From a virus, in the IMG/VR virus record IMGVR_UViG_3300030104_003190, positions 1-21,563 of that record: a stretch of DNA of 21,563 nucleotides. One strand, 5' to 3'. How positions within the stretch are numbered: position 1 is the first letter of the stretch; every line of letters starts with the position of its first letter. The position numbers and the translations under genes are program-made. Shown here piece after piece: positions 4,951 through 14,428 of the stretch. The notes under the pieces are model-generated. The model had not been told where the DNA came from, did no database searches, and saw nothing but the letters and a program-made list of their open reading frames with translations.

Positions 4951-6878
4951 TGGCTAGAAAGACACAAGACGAAATAGTTGGTGATGTTTTAAATAAAATA
5001 GAAACACTATTTGACCAAGACCAACCTTTACACGACAGAATGGACATGGATTACTCCTCATGGAGATTAACTCACTTTGTCCCAGACGAAGAAGAAGGTG
5101 TCGACCCAGAAGATGCTTACACAACTAACTCACTAAGAACATTAGCAGACAAGATAGAAAGTTTTATTTCTGGTTCTGAGCAAGTTGTAAGAGTGCACAA
5201 TGATGCTGCAGACGAACAGAAACGTGCTGCAAACGACAACTTAGAAAGATTAGTCATTGGAATGCACAGGCAAATAAACAAGAGATTGCAAAGAAAAGGT
5301 GAGCCTTTGCTTGTGTCTCAGCTTGCTTGGTACTCTACGGTACGAGGTGGTAGGATAGCAGCGAGGTCAATGCTTAGAAAGAAACCAAACGGTGAAACTT
5401 TTGCAGAGATAAAACCACTAGACCCAAGACATTTGGTTGTCCAGTACGGAGAAGAAGAACCAATTTTTGCAGCTTACAGAATGACTCAAACAAGGTCAGA
5501 GATAAGAGACACCTACAAGAATTTTAAATTTTACGATGTAACGCTTGACGATGGTCACGAAGTAGAGTTTGTTTACGACTGTTACGAAAGACAGATTGTA
5601 AACGGCGAAGTCAAATACATGAACTATGTAATTATTGATGACCATTATGCCAAGAAACCGGCAGATACTTTTTCAATGATGTTCCCGATATGTACTGTTC
5701 CTGTTGGGAGTGTACCCTTACTTGCTACATCTGACACAGGAATGCGACAGATTGATAGCATGGCAGACATCGAAGACCCGATAAAAGACTTCTCAGAATC
5801 AATTTTTGCTCCTAACAGGGACATCATTAAGTTTAAAAATAGAGTCTTCTCGTACAGGATGGCACTTGCTGCAAGAGCAGTAGACCAAGCCTACAAGGTT
5901 TCATCGTTAGACGGAACTAAGGCATTGGAAGACAACCCGTCAAAGAAGGGGTCACAAATAAATGTGTCAACTCAAAACCAAGAAGACGTACAGCCATTAC
6001 CGTTGTCACAATCACCAAGAGATGCAGACGTATTGCTTGGTGCAATCAATGACGATGAAGTAGACGGTGGATTACCACCACAGGCTTTTGGAATATTGCA
6101 AGCACCGATATCTGGTTATGCGATGAGACAGCTTGGAACTAACATTGAACAGAAAGTTATTCCAAGACTTACAGCAGTTCAGAACTTACTTGAGATGTCT
6201 TTTGAACATTTAATTATGATGTACGAAACTAAATCGTACAAGGCGTTGAATGTATCGGGTAAAACATACGCAAAGATGCCTTTTGATGGACCGATAAAAC
6301 CAGATGACATAAAAAACCACGGTGATTTAACATTTACTTTACTGCCTGCACTTCCAGAAGATGATATGCAAAGATATTCTATTGCACAGATGGCAACTCA
6401 ACCTACAGCAACTGGTGAGTCGCTTGTGTCAATGGACTTTGCTAGAGATAGAATCCTAAGGATGCAAGATGCAGATTTAGAAAGACAAAGAATATTTGAA
6501 CAAATTGCAAGAACATCGACACCGATTATGCAGTTAGTTCAAATGTATACTGCAGCAATGAAGAGTGGTGATGAGCAGATGGCTCAACACTACTTGCAAG
6601 AAATTAAAACTGCAGAAGAACAAAAACAGATGCAGGAACTTGCACAACGTATGACATTTATGCAACAATATGGACAGATGCAGCAACCAATGGCACCCCC
6701 TCAGCAGGGAGCCCCTACATCGAATGGAGTAAGACCAGAGGTCATGCCTAATGCAGCCATGGGAGGCATACCGAATACTCCATCACCTAACCAAGGCAAT
6801 AACACGGCAGCACCCAGACCCGGAGCCCAAAGTGAAAGAACTCAATTACTTAGAAGTATAGGATTAGAAGAAGAATGA
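4950..6878 (+). CDS. Portal protein
   Basis: The 642-residue product is expected to form the dodecameric ring at one capsid vertex through which DNA enters and to which the tail attaches. It follows terL with a TAATG overlap. Its length suits podovirus-type portals (typically above 500 residues), and it shows portal-like features: a helical N-terminus (DQDQPLHDRMDMDYSSWRL), LDPRHLVVQYGEEEP near residues 150-165, and a long helical region with MAQHYLQEIKTAEEQKQMQEL. The C-terminus is Q/M- and then P/G/N-rich and probably disordered. The stop overlaps the next start (ATGA), so translation is coupled. Confidence 0.85.
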   Translation: MARKTQDEIVGDVLNKIETLFDQDQPLHDRMDMDYSSWRLTHFVPDEEEGVDPEDAYTTNSLRTLADKIESFISGSEQVVRVHNDAADEQKRAANDNLERLVIGMHRQINKRLQRKGEPLLVSQLAWYSTVRGGRIAARSMLRKKPNGETFAEIKPLDPRHLVVQYGEEEPIFAAYRMTQTRSEIRDTYKNFKFYDVTLDDGHEVEFVYDCYERQIVNGEVKYMNYVIIDDHYAKKPADTFSMMFPICTVPVGSVPLLATSDTGMRQIDSMADIEDPIKDFSESIFAPNRDIIKFKNRVFSYRMALAARAVDQAYKVSSLDGTKALEDNPSKKGSQINVSTQNQEDVQPLPLSQSPRDADVLLGAINDDEVDGGLPPQAFGILQAPISGYAMRQLGTNIEQKVIPRLTAVQNLLEMSFEHLIMMYETKSYKALNVSGKTYAKMPFDGPIKPDDIKNHGDLTFTLLPALPEDDMQRYSIAQMATQPTATGESLVSMDFARDRILRMQDADLERQRIFEQIARTSTPIMQLVQMYTAAMKSGDEQMAQHYLQEIKTAEEQKQMQELAQRMTFMQQYGQMQQPMAPPQQGAPTSNGVRPEVMPNAAMGGIPNTPSPNQGNNTAAPRPGAQSERTQLLRSIGLEEE

Positions 6879-7660
6879 GATTTTACCCGATAACAATAAG
6901 AACCCCTCAAGGGACAACTCAAACCTTTTTTGTTCGTGCTGGTTCTGAAGCTGAAGCAAGGTCTGAGGCTGAAAGAATGTATGGTGGACAACTAGGTACT
7001 GGAGATAACCAAACTCAAATCGTAACAATTGGAGACCCACAAGATGAAGTACCAACCGGTGCAACCGGTAGAGGTCCAGTTGGAATCATGGACCCCAGTG
7101 GTGATGTAACAAGATTAGGTGCAGATATTGGTGGATTACCTGAAGAAGGCATCCGTGGTGAAAGTGGAATGTTTCAAAGAGCATTTAATGAGTTGTTTCC
7201 AAATGTGCCTACAGCATTTAACAGAACAATAAGAGGACAATTTGCTGCTCCACTTCAGGCAGTCGGTGATGTAGCATCAGCATTAGGTAGAGGTTTTAGT
7301 GGCTCAGTTGGAGCACTTCGTAATGTTGGACCAGAAAACGTTTATAGCACAGCAAGAAATTTATTTTCTGAATTAATACCTTTATCAAGAAATCCAGAAC
7401 AACCTGCTGATTTAGCTTTAAGAAATTTAGTAAATCCAGAAACATTTGTAGATGATACTGGTAGGTTTCAATTAGGTGCTGGTGCACAACAAGCATTTAA
7501 TCTTGCAAGAGCAGGTGCAGCAGATAGGCTTGGCAGATTTACTGCTGGTAGACTTGTTCCGGGCAATTTTACTCAATTACAAGATGAATTTGCTGGTTCT
7601 GATTTACTACCACAACAAGGTGGATATTTACAATTCTTACAAAATAGATTTGGACTTTAG
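6875..7660 (+). CDS. Hypothetical structural-region protein, 261 aa
   Basis: It is translationally coupled to the portal gene (ATGA overlap). The first 45 residues (MRFYPITIRTPQGTTQTFFV, then a Glu/Ala-rich helix SEAEARSEAERMYGG) look like a small strand-helix domain. The rest is rich in G, A, R and N with repeated LGRG/FSG-type segments and probably alternates helices and loops. There are no cysteines. The position between portal and a very large virion-like protein suggests a minor virion or internal protein; this is inference. I do not recognise the family. Confidence 0.8.
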   Translation: MRFYPITIRTPQGTTQTFFVRAGSEAEARSEAERMYGGQLGTGDNQTQIVTIGDPQDEVPTGATGRGPVGIMDPSGDVTRLGADIGGLPEEGIRGESGMFQRAFNELFPNVPTAFNRTIRGQFAAPLQAVGDVASALGRGFSGSVGALRNVGPENVYSTARNLFSELIPLSRNPEQPADLALRNLVNPETFVDDTGRFQLGAGAQQAFNLARAGAADRLGRFTAGRLVPGNFTQLQDEFAGSDLLPQQGGYLQFLQNRFGL

Positions 7661-7670
7661 GAGGCTGTAA

Positions 7671-7988
7671 ATGGTAATGGGACAAAACCCATTTAGTGAT
7701 TTCTTTGAGACAGATGCTTTCGGAAGACAAGCTGCTTTTGGTGGTATGTTGCCAATGGGTGGCACATTTAATCAAGAAAACTTTTTTAGAAATCTTTACA
7801 AACCTGTATTTACAGATTACTTAGGTGCTGTTGGTAGAGCAGGTATGCAAGGAACTAAACCACCAGACTTTACAGAGTTCTTACAAGGAATAGATTTTAG
7901 TCAAAGATTTAGAGATGCACCTATGAGTGCAACAGGAACAGGAACCAGAGGTATCACATCTAGTGGTAGATTCTTCTATGGAAGGTAA
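7671..7988 (+). CDS. Hypothetical structural-region protein, 105 aa
   Basis: The frame begins at ATG 7671, six bases after AGGAGG (7659-7664), which overlaps the previous stop; a second ATG at 7677 is further than usual. The product (begins MVMGQNPFSDFFETDAFGR) is rich in F, G, M and Q, has no cysteine, and ends in GRFFYGR. The low-complexity Gly/Phe character resembles disordered virion-associated peptides. It lies two bases before the giant gene that follows and probably acts with it. Function is unknown. Confidence 0.75.
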   Translation: MVMGQNPFSDFFETDAFGRQAAFGGMLPMGGTFNQENFFRNLYKPVFTDYLGAVGRAGMQGTKPPDFTEFLQGIDFSQRFRDAPMSATGTGTRGITSSGRFFYGR

Positions 7989-7990
7989 GA

Positions 7991-10900
7991 ATGACATTTC
8001 AAAACTTTCAACAAGAAGACGAGTATCTTAATAGAGTTGCAAAAGAGACTATTGGTCCAGATGTAAAAGTAAAGGATTCCGGATTATTTAGACAATTTAT
8101 TAATTTTGTTGGCGATAATTATGGTTCTTTTACAGGAGGAATCACCCAGCAAAATCAACCTTTAGATGATGGTTCCAAAGAATTTATTGGTCCGGGTGGA
8201 TACATTGACCCACAAGTTACAGGCGAAAGATTTACTGATATTGGAGAAGGTATACTTGCTTTACTATCAAGAGGAACAATGGGTGATATAAGTGGTTTAG
8301 CCCAAGGTCCAATAGATGTTCAGGATGCTAGAGATTTTGGTTCTAAGTTTGGTACTGAAATACCAGAGGCTATACCTTTTGTTGGTGGACAAACACCGGC
8401 AGAACTTGCATTTGGTGCTGGTTCAAGTCTTCTAAATGTTCCAGACATAGCATTTACTGTAGGAACTGCAGGACTAGGACCAACTGTCCTTAAGGGTCTT
8501 GGCACAGGTTTAGGTAGCAGAGTGGCAAGAACATTTTTAGAACCTGTTGCAGGTGGACCTTTTGGAAGAAGATTAGCAGCAGAAACTGCAATTCAAGCAC
8601 CAACAATGGCAACAATATCAGGCACAGAACAAAGACAACTAGAAGGTATTGCACAACCATTTGAAAATACATTAACTGCTCTAGCAGCAGGTGCTTTACC
8701 AACTGCAGGAGGTGTTGCTGCACTTGGTAGACGTAATTTAAATCCTAGAGTTTTTCCTGAACCCCCAGTTGAAGTACCAAATATATTAAGACCAACAGAA
8801 GTTGACCAACCATTTATTAGAGAGTCTATATTCCCATCTTTTGGTGATGCACCTACACAACCAAGAGCAAGAGTAGCAATTTCACCATCTGTAACTGGCG
8901 AAGCAGACCAACCTGCAACAAGATTATTTCCACAACAATTTATAGACAAACAAAATGAATTAATTGATTTAGCCAAAACTGAAGGTGTTACAAATCGTAA
9001 TAGGATATTTTCTAATCTATCTGCTTTAAACGCAAATGGTGGTATTTATATAGAAAATCAAAATAGAGGTTTACAAAACCTTACTGCTGGTCATTCAGAC
9101 TTAAGAATAACACCATCTGTTGGTGCATACTTTGGTGACATAGAACCAAGTTTAGATTTAGAAATAGTTAATCCAGCAAATTCTGATTTATCTGTTGCTA
9201 GAATTGTTGACATTGCAGAAAAAGATTTGAATCAAAAAGAAATTATTATTTCCAACAGAATTACACAAGCCGATTTAAGGGCTGTGCCAGCACCTATGGG
9301 AACTGCAAGAAATCCATTAGAAGACCTACCAATCGGTGAAGTTATTGAGCCGGGAGTAACTCGTGATTTTTCAGCAGTATATCAATTCCAAAATAGATTA
9401 ACAGACAATGATATTGAGAATTTAATTAGAATTGCACAAGACAACGATATTGCAGGATTTAGTGTTGGTGGAGACTTCCAATCACTTGAATTTTTTACTG
9501 TTAGGGCTTATAATCCAGAGTATGAGCAAGAAGCTAGAAAAATCATCAGATTCCAAAACCTCATCAACGATTACTTTCGGCAGACTGGTGGAGGTAATGC
9601 AGCAAGAGTCAGACCTACAGCGACAAAAACGAGGGTTATCTCCAGAGAAGCTGGAGCCTTTAATCAATCCTTCTCCGAGTTCAAGAGTAAGAATGCTGAC
9701 AGGTTTAACGAGATTCTTGAAAGGCAAGGGATAACAGGGGCAGTAGACTCTGATGGGTCTATTGACTTTGAACAATTAAGACTTGCAAGACCTTTAACAC
9801 CTGAGCAAATCAATCAACCAACAAGACTTGGTGCTTTTGGAGAACAACAAAGAGGTTTAATGCTTGGTGGTGATGGCACAGATATTCCTGAAGATATATT
9901 TAAAAACTTACCAAAGAATCTTATTGATGACAAAGAATTTGTATTTAGACTTCAATATGTTACCGATGCAGAAAAAGACTTCTTACGACCATTCTTAGAT
10001 AGAGCAAATGCTCGTGCAAAAAGAGGTGAGGCAAGAGTTCTTACTGAAAGTGAGATTGGTTTTGTTAAGAGAAGATTTCTAGCAAGAACAAACAGCAGAA
10101 TCAATGAAGACTTTAGACCATGGGAAACTGGCAACGTACAACCCGAAAGAAGAGTGACACCACAAGAGATTGGTAACTTCTTACAAGATGTTGCAATGTT
10201 CATACCAAACACAATTGCTAGAACTAGATTTCTTGAGTCATTTGTAAAACTAGCAGACAGAGTTCCTAAACTTACTGACATAGATATTAAAAGACTAAGA
10301 AGGTTCTTTGGAAAAGACAATAAAATGGTTGATGGTGCAGAACAAATAGTTAATGACCCACGAGCAGCAAAACCAAAGATAGATAGAGGTCTATGGAATA
10401 ACTCAGTCTTTCTTGCAAAAGCAATTAGAGGTACATTAGATTTTGGTGCAGTGTTAAGACAAAACGCAATATATACAGTATCAAGACCATTTACTACTGC
10501 TAAGTCTTTTGGGCAAGCATTGAAAGCAGCTTTGAGTGACGATGCAGTTTTAAGAAACGAACAATTACTTGAGCAAAACCCAAACTATAATAAGTTAGTT
10601 GAGTCTGGAATGCGTTGGAATAAGACTGGACAAGATGTTGCTGCTGATAGAAGAGCAGAAGCATTTATGTCAGACTTTATTGAAAAGTTACCAAGGGCAT
10701 CAGTTATTGGACCAATACTAAGAGCATCTGCTAGATTTCATACACATTTTTTAAATAACATGAGGTTTAATGTAGCAAACCAGATGTTAAGTCCAAGACG
10801 ACTAAGAAAAGCAACATCTCAAGAAGAGATTGATGATTTATATAGACAAGTTTCAGAAATAGTAAATATCTTTACTGGGGAAGCTGATTTAAAAACAATA

Positions 10901-12211
10901 CCAATAGCAGGTAAAAAGAAACTTGTTAGAGATGTAATGTATCAAACAATGTGGGCACCAAGGCTTTGGTGGTCAAGAATATATTTACCAGTATCAATAT
11001 TAAAAAACCCAATCGTTAGAAATGAAGCAGCACTTGACTTAGCAAAATTTATTGCTGTAGGTGGAGGTATATTAACACTTGCAAACATGGACCCAGATAT
11101 AAGAGTAAATTATCGTAAAGGTGAGATAGCATTTGAAGATGGAACTAAATTTAAAATATGGGGTGGTTTTGAACAATTTATAAACTATGCTTTTGATTTA
11201 GCAAGAGACTACAAAACAAGTAGCACTGGTACTTATTATAAAGTTGGTGACATGGGCAATCTTGCAAATAGATGGTGGAAACAAACATCACAATATATGA
11301 GAGGTAAAGCAAACCCTGTATTAGGAGAACTGGTTGACCATATATCTGGAGAAGATTTTTTTGGTGAAGATGCTTATGACAGATACAAAATTGAAAATTG
11401 GAAATCAATATCATCAAAGAACCCTGCAATACAATCATTAGCACCATTAGTTCTTGCTGAGATAGTTGAACTTATTGAAAATACAGATGACCCATACATG
11501 ATAGCAACTGGTGCTGCAGGTGCTATGTTTGGTGTAAACGTTAACTCATACTCAAACAAAGAAGATGCAGCTTTAAATGTTTACAATAAAAGATATGTTG
11601 AGTTAGAACCGTTTGAACAAAGAGTAACAAATTTACATTATTATGCAGAAGATACAACTAGGTCTGTTCCTGCAAGTTATAAATCGTTAAGTGATATGCA
11701 AGTCAAAATGAAAGCAATCTTTGGCACTTACAAAAATAATAGTGACAGAATTAGAGCATACTATGATGCAAAAGCAGAGGCTTCTAAAGAAAGGCGAGCA
11801 ATCGCACAAGAAGAAGGTTTTGATTATGACGACCCGTTTTACAAGAATCAAATAAGAAATGCAGGTACGGATGCTGAACGAGCAGCACTTGAAACTTATT
11901 ACTCATTGATGGAACAGACTACTACAGAGGATGGACTGTTTCTATATGATAATTTTAACAGAGCAAGAGATACATTTTTGAGAGGACTTACAAAAGCAGA
12001 AAGGTCATACATATCACGAAATACTAATTTTCATGCTGAAACAATACCTCAAGAATTATTTAGAATACTCCCCGGCAGTGAAAGAAAAAAACTATTAGAT
12101 TCAATCAATGAACGTGCAAAATTAGACAGATTAACCTTGCAACCAATTGACCAACAAATAAAAGATAGTTTTGAATCTCTGGCAGATAAGATTGAAAGCC
12201 AAGAAGATTAG
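7991..12211 (+). CDS. Very large internal virion-like protein (1406 aa)
   Basis: The largest gene in the window. The N-terminal 250 residues contain Gly/Ala-rich, moderately hydrophobic segments (AFTVGTAGLGPTVLKGLGTG; ALAAGALPTAGGVAALG) that could insert into a membrane during DNA ejection. The middle third has no motif I recognise. The C-terminal part (about residues 780-1250) has aromatic-rich helices and then WGGFEQFINYAF starting at residue 1057, SSTGTYYK and LVDHISGEDFFGED. This succession of WGGF, SS-TG and a G-x-x-F block is one I associate with a C-terminal domain of large polyvalent or internal phage proteins. No lysozyme or protease triad is evident. The position between portal and scaffold, and the size, suggest an ejected internal protein. 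Residues about 517-594 (9541-9771) use noticeably different codons from their surroundings. Confidence 0.8.
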   Translation: MTFQNFQQEDEYLNRVAKETIGPDVKVKDSGLFRQFINFVGDNYGSFTGGITQQNQPLDDGSKEFIGPGGYIDPQVTGERFTDIGEGILALLSRGTMGDISGLAQGPIDVQDARDFGSKFGTEIPEAIPFVGGQTPAELAFGAGSSLLNVPDIAFTVGTAGLGPTVLKGLGTGLGSRVARTFLEPVAGGPFGRRLAAETAIQAPTMATISGTEQRQLEGIAQPFENTLTALAAGALPTAGGVAALGRRNLNPRVFPEPPVEVPNILRPTEVDQPFIRESIFPSFGDAPTQPRARVAISPSVTGEADQPATRLFPQQFIDKQNELIDLAKTEGVTNRNRIFSNLSALNANGGIYIENQNRGLQNLTAGHSDLRITPSVGAYFGDIEPSLDLEIVNPANSDLSVARIVDIAEKDLNQKEIIISNRITQADLRAVPAPMGTARNPLEDLPIGEVIEPGVTRDFSAVYQFQNRLTDNDIENLIRIAQDNDIAGFSVGGDFQSLEFFTVRAYNPEYEQEARKIIRFQNLINDYFRQTGGGNAARVRPTATKTRVISREAGAFNQSFSEFKSKNADRFNEILERQGITGAVDSDGSIDFEQLRLARPLTPEQINQPTRLGAFGEQQRGLMLGGDGTDIPEDIFKNLPKNLIDDKEFVFRLQYVTDAEKDFLRPFLDRANARAKRGEARVLTESEIGFVKRRFLARTNSRINEDFRPWETGNVQPERRVTPQEIGNFLQDVAMFIPNTIARTRFLESFVKLADRVPKLTDIDIKRLRRFFGKDNKMVDGAEQIVNDPRAAKPKIDRGLWNNSVFLAKAIRGTLDFGAVLRQNAIYTVSRPFTTAKSFGQALKAALSDDAVLRNEQLLEQNPNYNKLVESGMRWNKTGQDVAADRRAEAFMSDFIEKLPRASVIGPILRASARFHTHFLNNMRFNVANQMLSPRRLRKATSQEEIDDLYRQVSEIVNIFTGEADLKTIPIAGKKKLVRDVMYQTMWAPRLWWSRIYLPVSILKNPIVRNEAALDLAKFIAVGGGILTLANMDPDIRVNYRKGEIAFEDGTKFKIWGGFEQFINYAFDLARDYKTSSTGTYYKVGDMGNLANRWWKQTSQYMRGKANPVLGELVDHISGEDFFGEDAYDRYKIENWKSISSKNPAIQSLAPLVLAEIVELIENTDDPYMIATGAAGAMFGVNVNSYSNKEDAALNVYNKRYVELEPFEQRVTNLHYYAEDTTRSVPASYKSLSDMQVKMKAIFGTYKNNSDRIRAYYDAKAEASKERRAIAQEEGFDYDDPFYKNQIRNAGTDAERAALETYYSLMEQTTTEDGLFLYDNFNRARDTFLRGLTKAERSYISRNTNFHAETIPQELFRILPGSERKKLLDSINERAKLDRLTLQPIDQQIKDSFESLADKIESQED

Positions 12212-12251
12212 ATATACAATGTAACCAAAATTAAATATTTTAGGAGTTGTA

Positions 12252-13145
12252 ATGGTAACAGACAAACAACCTGAGAATTCAACATCTCCTGACTCGCAGC
12301 CAGAAATTTCTGAGCCTGCTGAATCTACTTCAGGAATTGTAGACAATACTGACCCTGCTGTGAACGAACAACTACAGCAACAAGGATTGATACAAAGTGG
12401 AGCAGAGCAAGCAGAACCTACAGGAACTTCAGAGCCCGAATCAGCCGGTGCAGAACTACCTCAAAGTGTTGAGCCAACAACGAGTGTTGAAGACTCTCGT
12501 TCTTATTCGCAAGATGAATGGAGGAAAGCCCAATCATCATACGATAAACAAATAGCAGACTTGCAAAAGTCCCAACAAGACTTGCAGTCACAGTTGCAAC
12601 TGAGTCAATCAGAAGCAACGATAGAAGCTAAAAGAAGAGAAGTTCAACAGCAGTATGAGATGCAAGGATATGCTCCTGAGCAGGCACAACAACTTTCTAC
12701 ACAAGCTGCATCACAAGAGAGGCAAATGCTTCAGATACAGCAGGAGAAAGAAAGACTGCTTGCACAACAGCAGCAATTATCCCAATCATCAGAACATACT
12801 GCAAAGGTAGCAACGGCAAGGCAATTGCTTTTGGAAAAGGGTATAAAGCCCGAACAGAAAGTAGGCAAGACCACAGCTTATGATGTGTTAATGTCAACTG
12901 TCGACCCAAATGCAATGCAGTCAATGGCTGAAAGTATCGCTGACTTAACAGTCCAGCAACAGCGAGTTTTAGAAACTCAGCAGAGCAAGGTACCGAGTAC
13001 GGGACCTTCGCAGGAACTTCAGTCAGGACAGCCTTCGCCTGCAGCACCATTAAATGAGAAAACTTTAATGGAACGCTACTTGCAAGGCGACAATGACCCA
13101 AAGGTTGTTGAATATGCAAGAAGAGTAGCTTCCGGTGACATATAG
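12252..13145 (+). CDS. Capsid scaffolding protein (putative)
   Basis: The 297-residue product begins five bases after AGGAG (12242-12246). The first 100 residues are acidic and rich in S, E, P, T and Q (disordered). Residues about 95-175 are Q/E/K-rich with heptad-like spacing, a probable coiled coil (SSYDKQIADLQKSQQDLQSQ). The C-terminus ends LMERYLQGDNDPKVVEYARR, a small helical segment suited to binding coat protein. Position immediately before the major capsid gene is the standard place for a scaffold that guides prohead assembly and then leaves. No protease domain is seen. Confidence 0.75.
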   Translation: MVTDKQPENSTSPDSQPEISEPAESTSGIVDNTDPAVNEQLQQQGLIQSGAEQAEPTGTSEPESAGAELPQSVEPTTSVEDSRSYSQDEWRKAQSSYDKQIADLQKSQQDLQSQLQLSQSEATIEAKRREVQQQYEMQGYAPEQAQQLSTQAASQERQMLQIQQEKERLLAQQQQLSQSSEHTAKVATARQLLLEKGIKPEQKVGKTTAYDVLMSTVDPNAMQSMAESIADLTVQQQRVLETQQSKVPSTGPSQELQSGQPSPAAPLNEKTLMERYLQGDNDPKVVEYARRVASGDI

Positions 13146-13158
13146 GAGATAAACAACT

Positions 13159-14028
13159 ATGGCAACCACAGCAACTACTGGGAATTTAGAAAATGCCCAG
13201 AACATAATTATTACTGCTGCTAGGTTTACTGAAGAGCACAATGCTCCTGCTATGGCTTTAATTGAGCAAATGAATTTGCCAAAAGGGGCTAAACAGGTAA
13301 CTGTGCCAAAAGTAGGTCAAATGACTATTTCTGATTTACAAGACGGATTCGACATTGTTGATGACGAAGAAATCGGAATGACAACTGTAGACCTTACTGC
13401 TTCAGAAGTCGGAGCAAAAGTAATTCTTACAGACAAACTAATCAGGCAATCTGCAAACAACATTTTTTCAATTGTAGGTAGACAGCTTGGTGATGCAATG
13501 GCAAGAAAAAAGGACACTGATGTCCACGCATTGTACTCAGGATTAAACAAAGGCGTTAGCTTCGGTGCAGATAACACAGCAATGAGTCTTGCAAACGTAG
13601 CAGGTGCAATTGCAAATGCTAAAGGTAAAAAGTTTGGTTCGCAGATTTACATCTTGCAACACCCTTTTGCAACCTTTGACATTGCTAATACAGCAGTAAC
13701 AGCAACAGGTGCAGCAGCCGGTATTCCGGATGGATTTGCAACTGACTTGTTAAATAACTTCTTCTCAAACATTAGACCACTAAACGGTGTTCCAATCTTT
13801 GAAGATGGTAATTTAGCAATTGATGCAGATAATGATGCAGTTGGTGTTATTGCAGATAAATCAGCACTAGGTGTACTTAAATCAGTAGACACTAGAACTG
13901 AAAGACAAAGAGATGCTTCAATGAGAGCAACTGAAATAATAATTACAGCAGACTATGGTGTGTTTGAAATTGACGATACAAAGGGTGCACCTTTGACATT
14001 TGATGCTTCAGCACCAGCAACTTCATAA
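13159..14028 (+). CDS. Major capsid protein
   Basis: The 289-residue product is preceded by AGGAG at 13144-13148, with the stop of the scaffold gene overlapping it. The N-terminus MATTATTGNLENAQNIIITAARFTEEHNAP is followed by PKGAKQVTVPKVGQM, LTASEVGAKVILTDKLIRQS and DAMARKKDTDVHALYSG. This pattern (N-arm, then strand and long helix) is typical of HK97-fold coat proteins. The C-terminal third contains NGVPIFEDGNLAI and a strand-rich segment ending YGVFEIDDTKGAPLTFDA. It has no cysteine and even amino-acid use, like highly expressed coat proteins. The fold is inferred from pattern and position after the scaffold, not from a search. Confidence 0.87.
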   Translation: MATTATTGNLENAQNIIITAARFTEEHNAPAMALIEQMNLPKGAKQVTVPKVGQMTISDLQDGFDIVDDEEIGMTTVDLTASEVGAKVILTDKLIRQSANNIFSIVGRQLGDAMARKKDTDVHALYSGLNKGVSFGADNTAMSLANVAGAIANAKGKKFGSQIYILQHPFATFDIANTAVTATGAAAGIPDGFATDLLNNFFSNIRPLNGVPIFEDGNLAIDADNDAVGVIADKSALGVLKSVDTRTERQRDASMRATEIIITADYGVFEIDDTKGAPLTFDASAPATS

Positions 14029-14041
14029 GGTAGGAGAATAA

Positions 14042-14428
14042 ATGGATACTAGAGAACGTGCAGAAAAGAGACAAGAGTTAGTAGCTTCGGGCTACGCTTG
14101 GGACATGATTGATAACTGGCAAGCTAAAACAGATTTATACTGGCACATCGATAAAAAGAATGCTACTGGAGGAATAGGTTTTAAAAAAGGCACAGTGATT
14201 AAAAATGTACCGGGGACACCTGACTACTTACTAAAGATGGCTCGTAATGGGGCGTACTCTTATCCACCTACTACCGATTGTGAATGCAATCATTGTAGTT
14301 ATGAAAGAAAAAAAGAAGAGGCAGAGGATGTAACCATTGACCGAGTTCCTGCCTCTTCTTCAAATAAACAAACATCGGTTGATGACGGGGTGTACAATAA
14401 ACCCGAGGAAAAACAGGAGGCAATTTAA
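14042..14428 (+). CDS. Hypothetical head-region protein with C-x-C-x2-C motif, 128 aa
   Basis: It starts at ATG 14042, five bases after AGGAG. The N-terminal half contains YAWDMIDNWQAKTDLYWHID and GFKKGTVIKNVPGTPDYLLKMA. Around residues 80-86 there is DCECNHCSYE, three cysteines and a histidine close together, which could bind zinc or an Fe-S cluster; a fourth cysteine is absent. The C-terminal 30 residues are polar and probably disordered. It lies between capsid and decoration-like genes, and its TAA overlaps the next ATG. A head-completion or head-tail connector role is possible by position only. Confidence 0.78.
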   Translation: MDTRERAEKRQELVASGYAWDMIDNWQAKTDLYWHIDKKNATGGIGFKKGTVIKNVPGTPDYLLKMARNGAYSYPPTTDCECNHCSYERKKEEAEDVTIDRVPASSSNKQTSVDDGVYNKPEEKQEAI

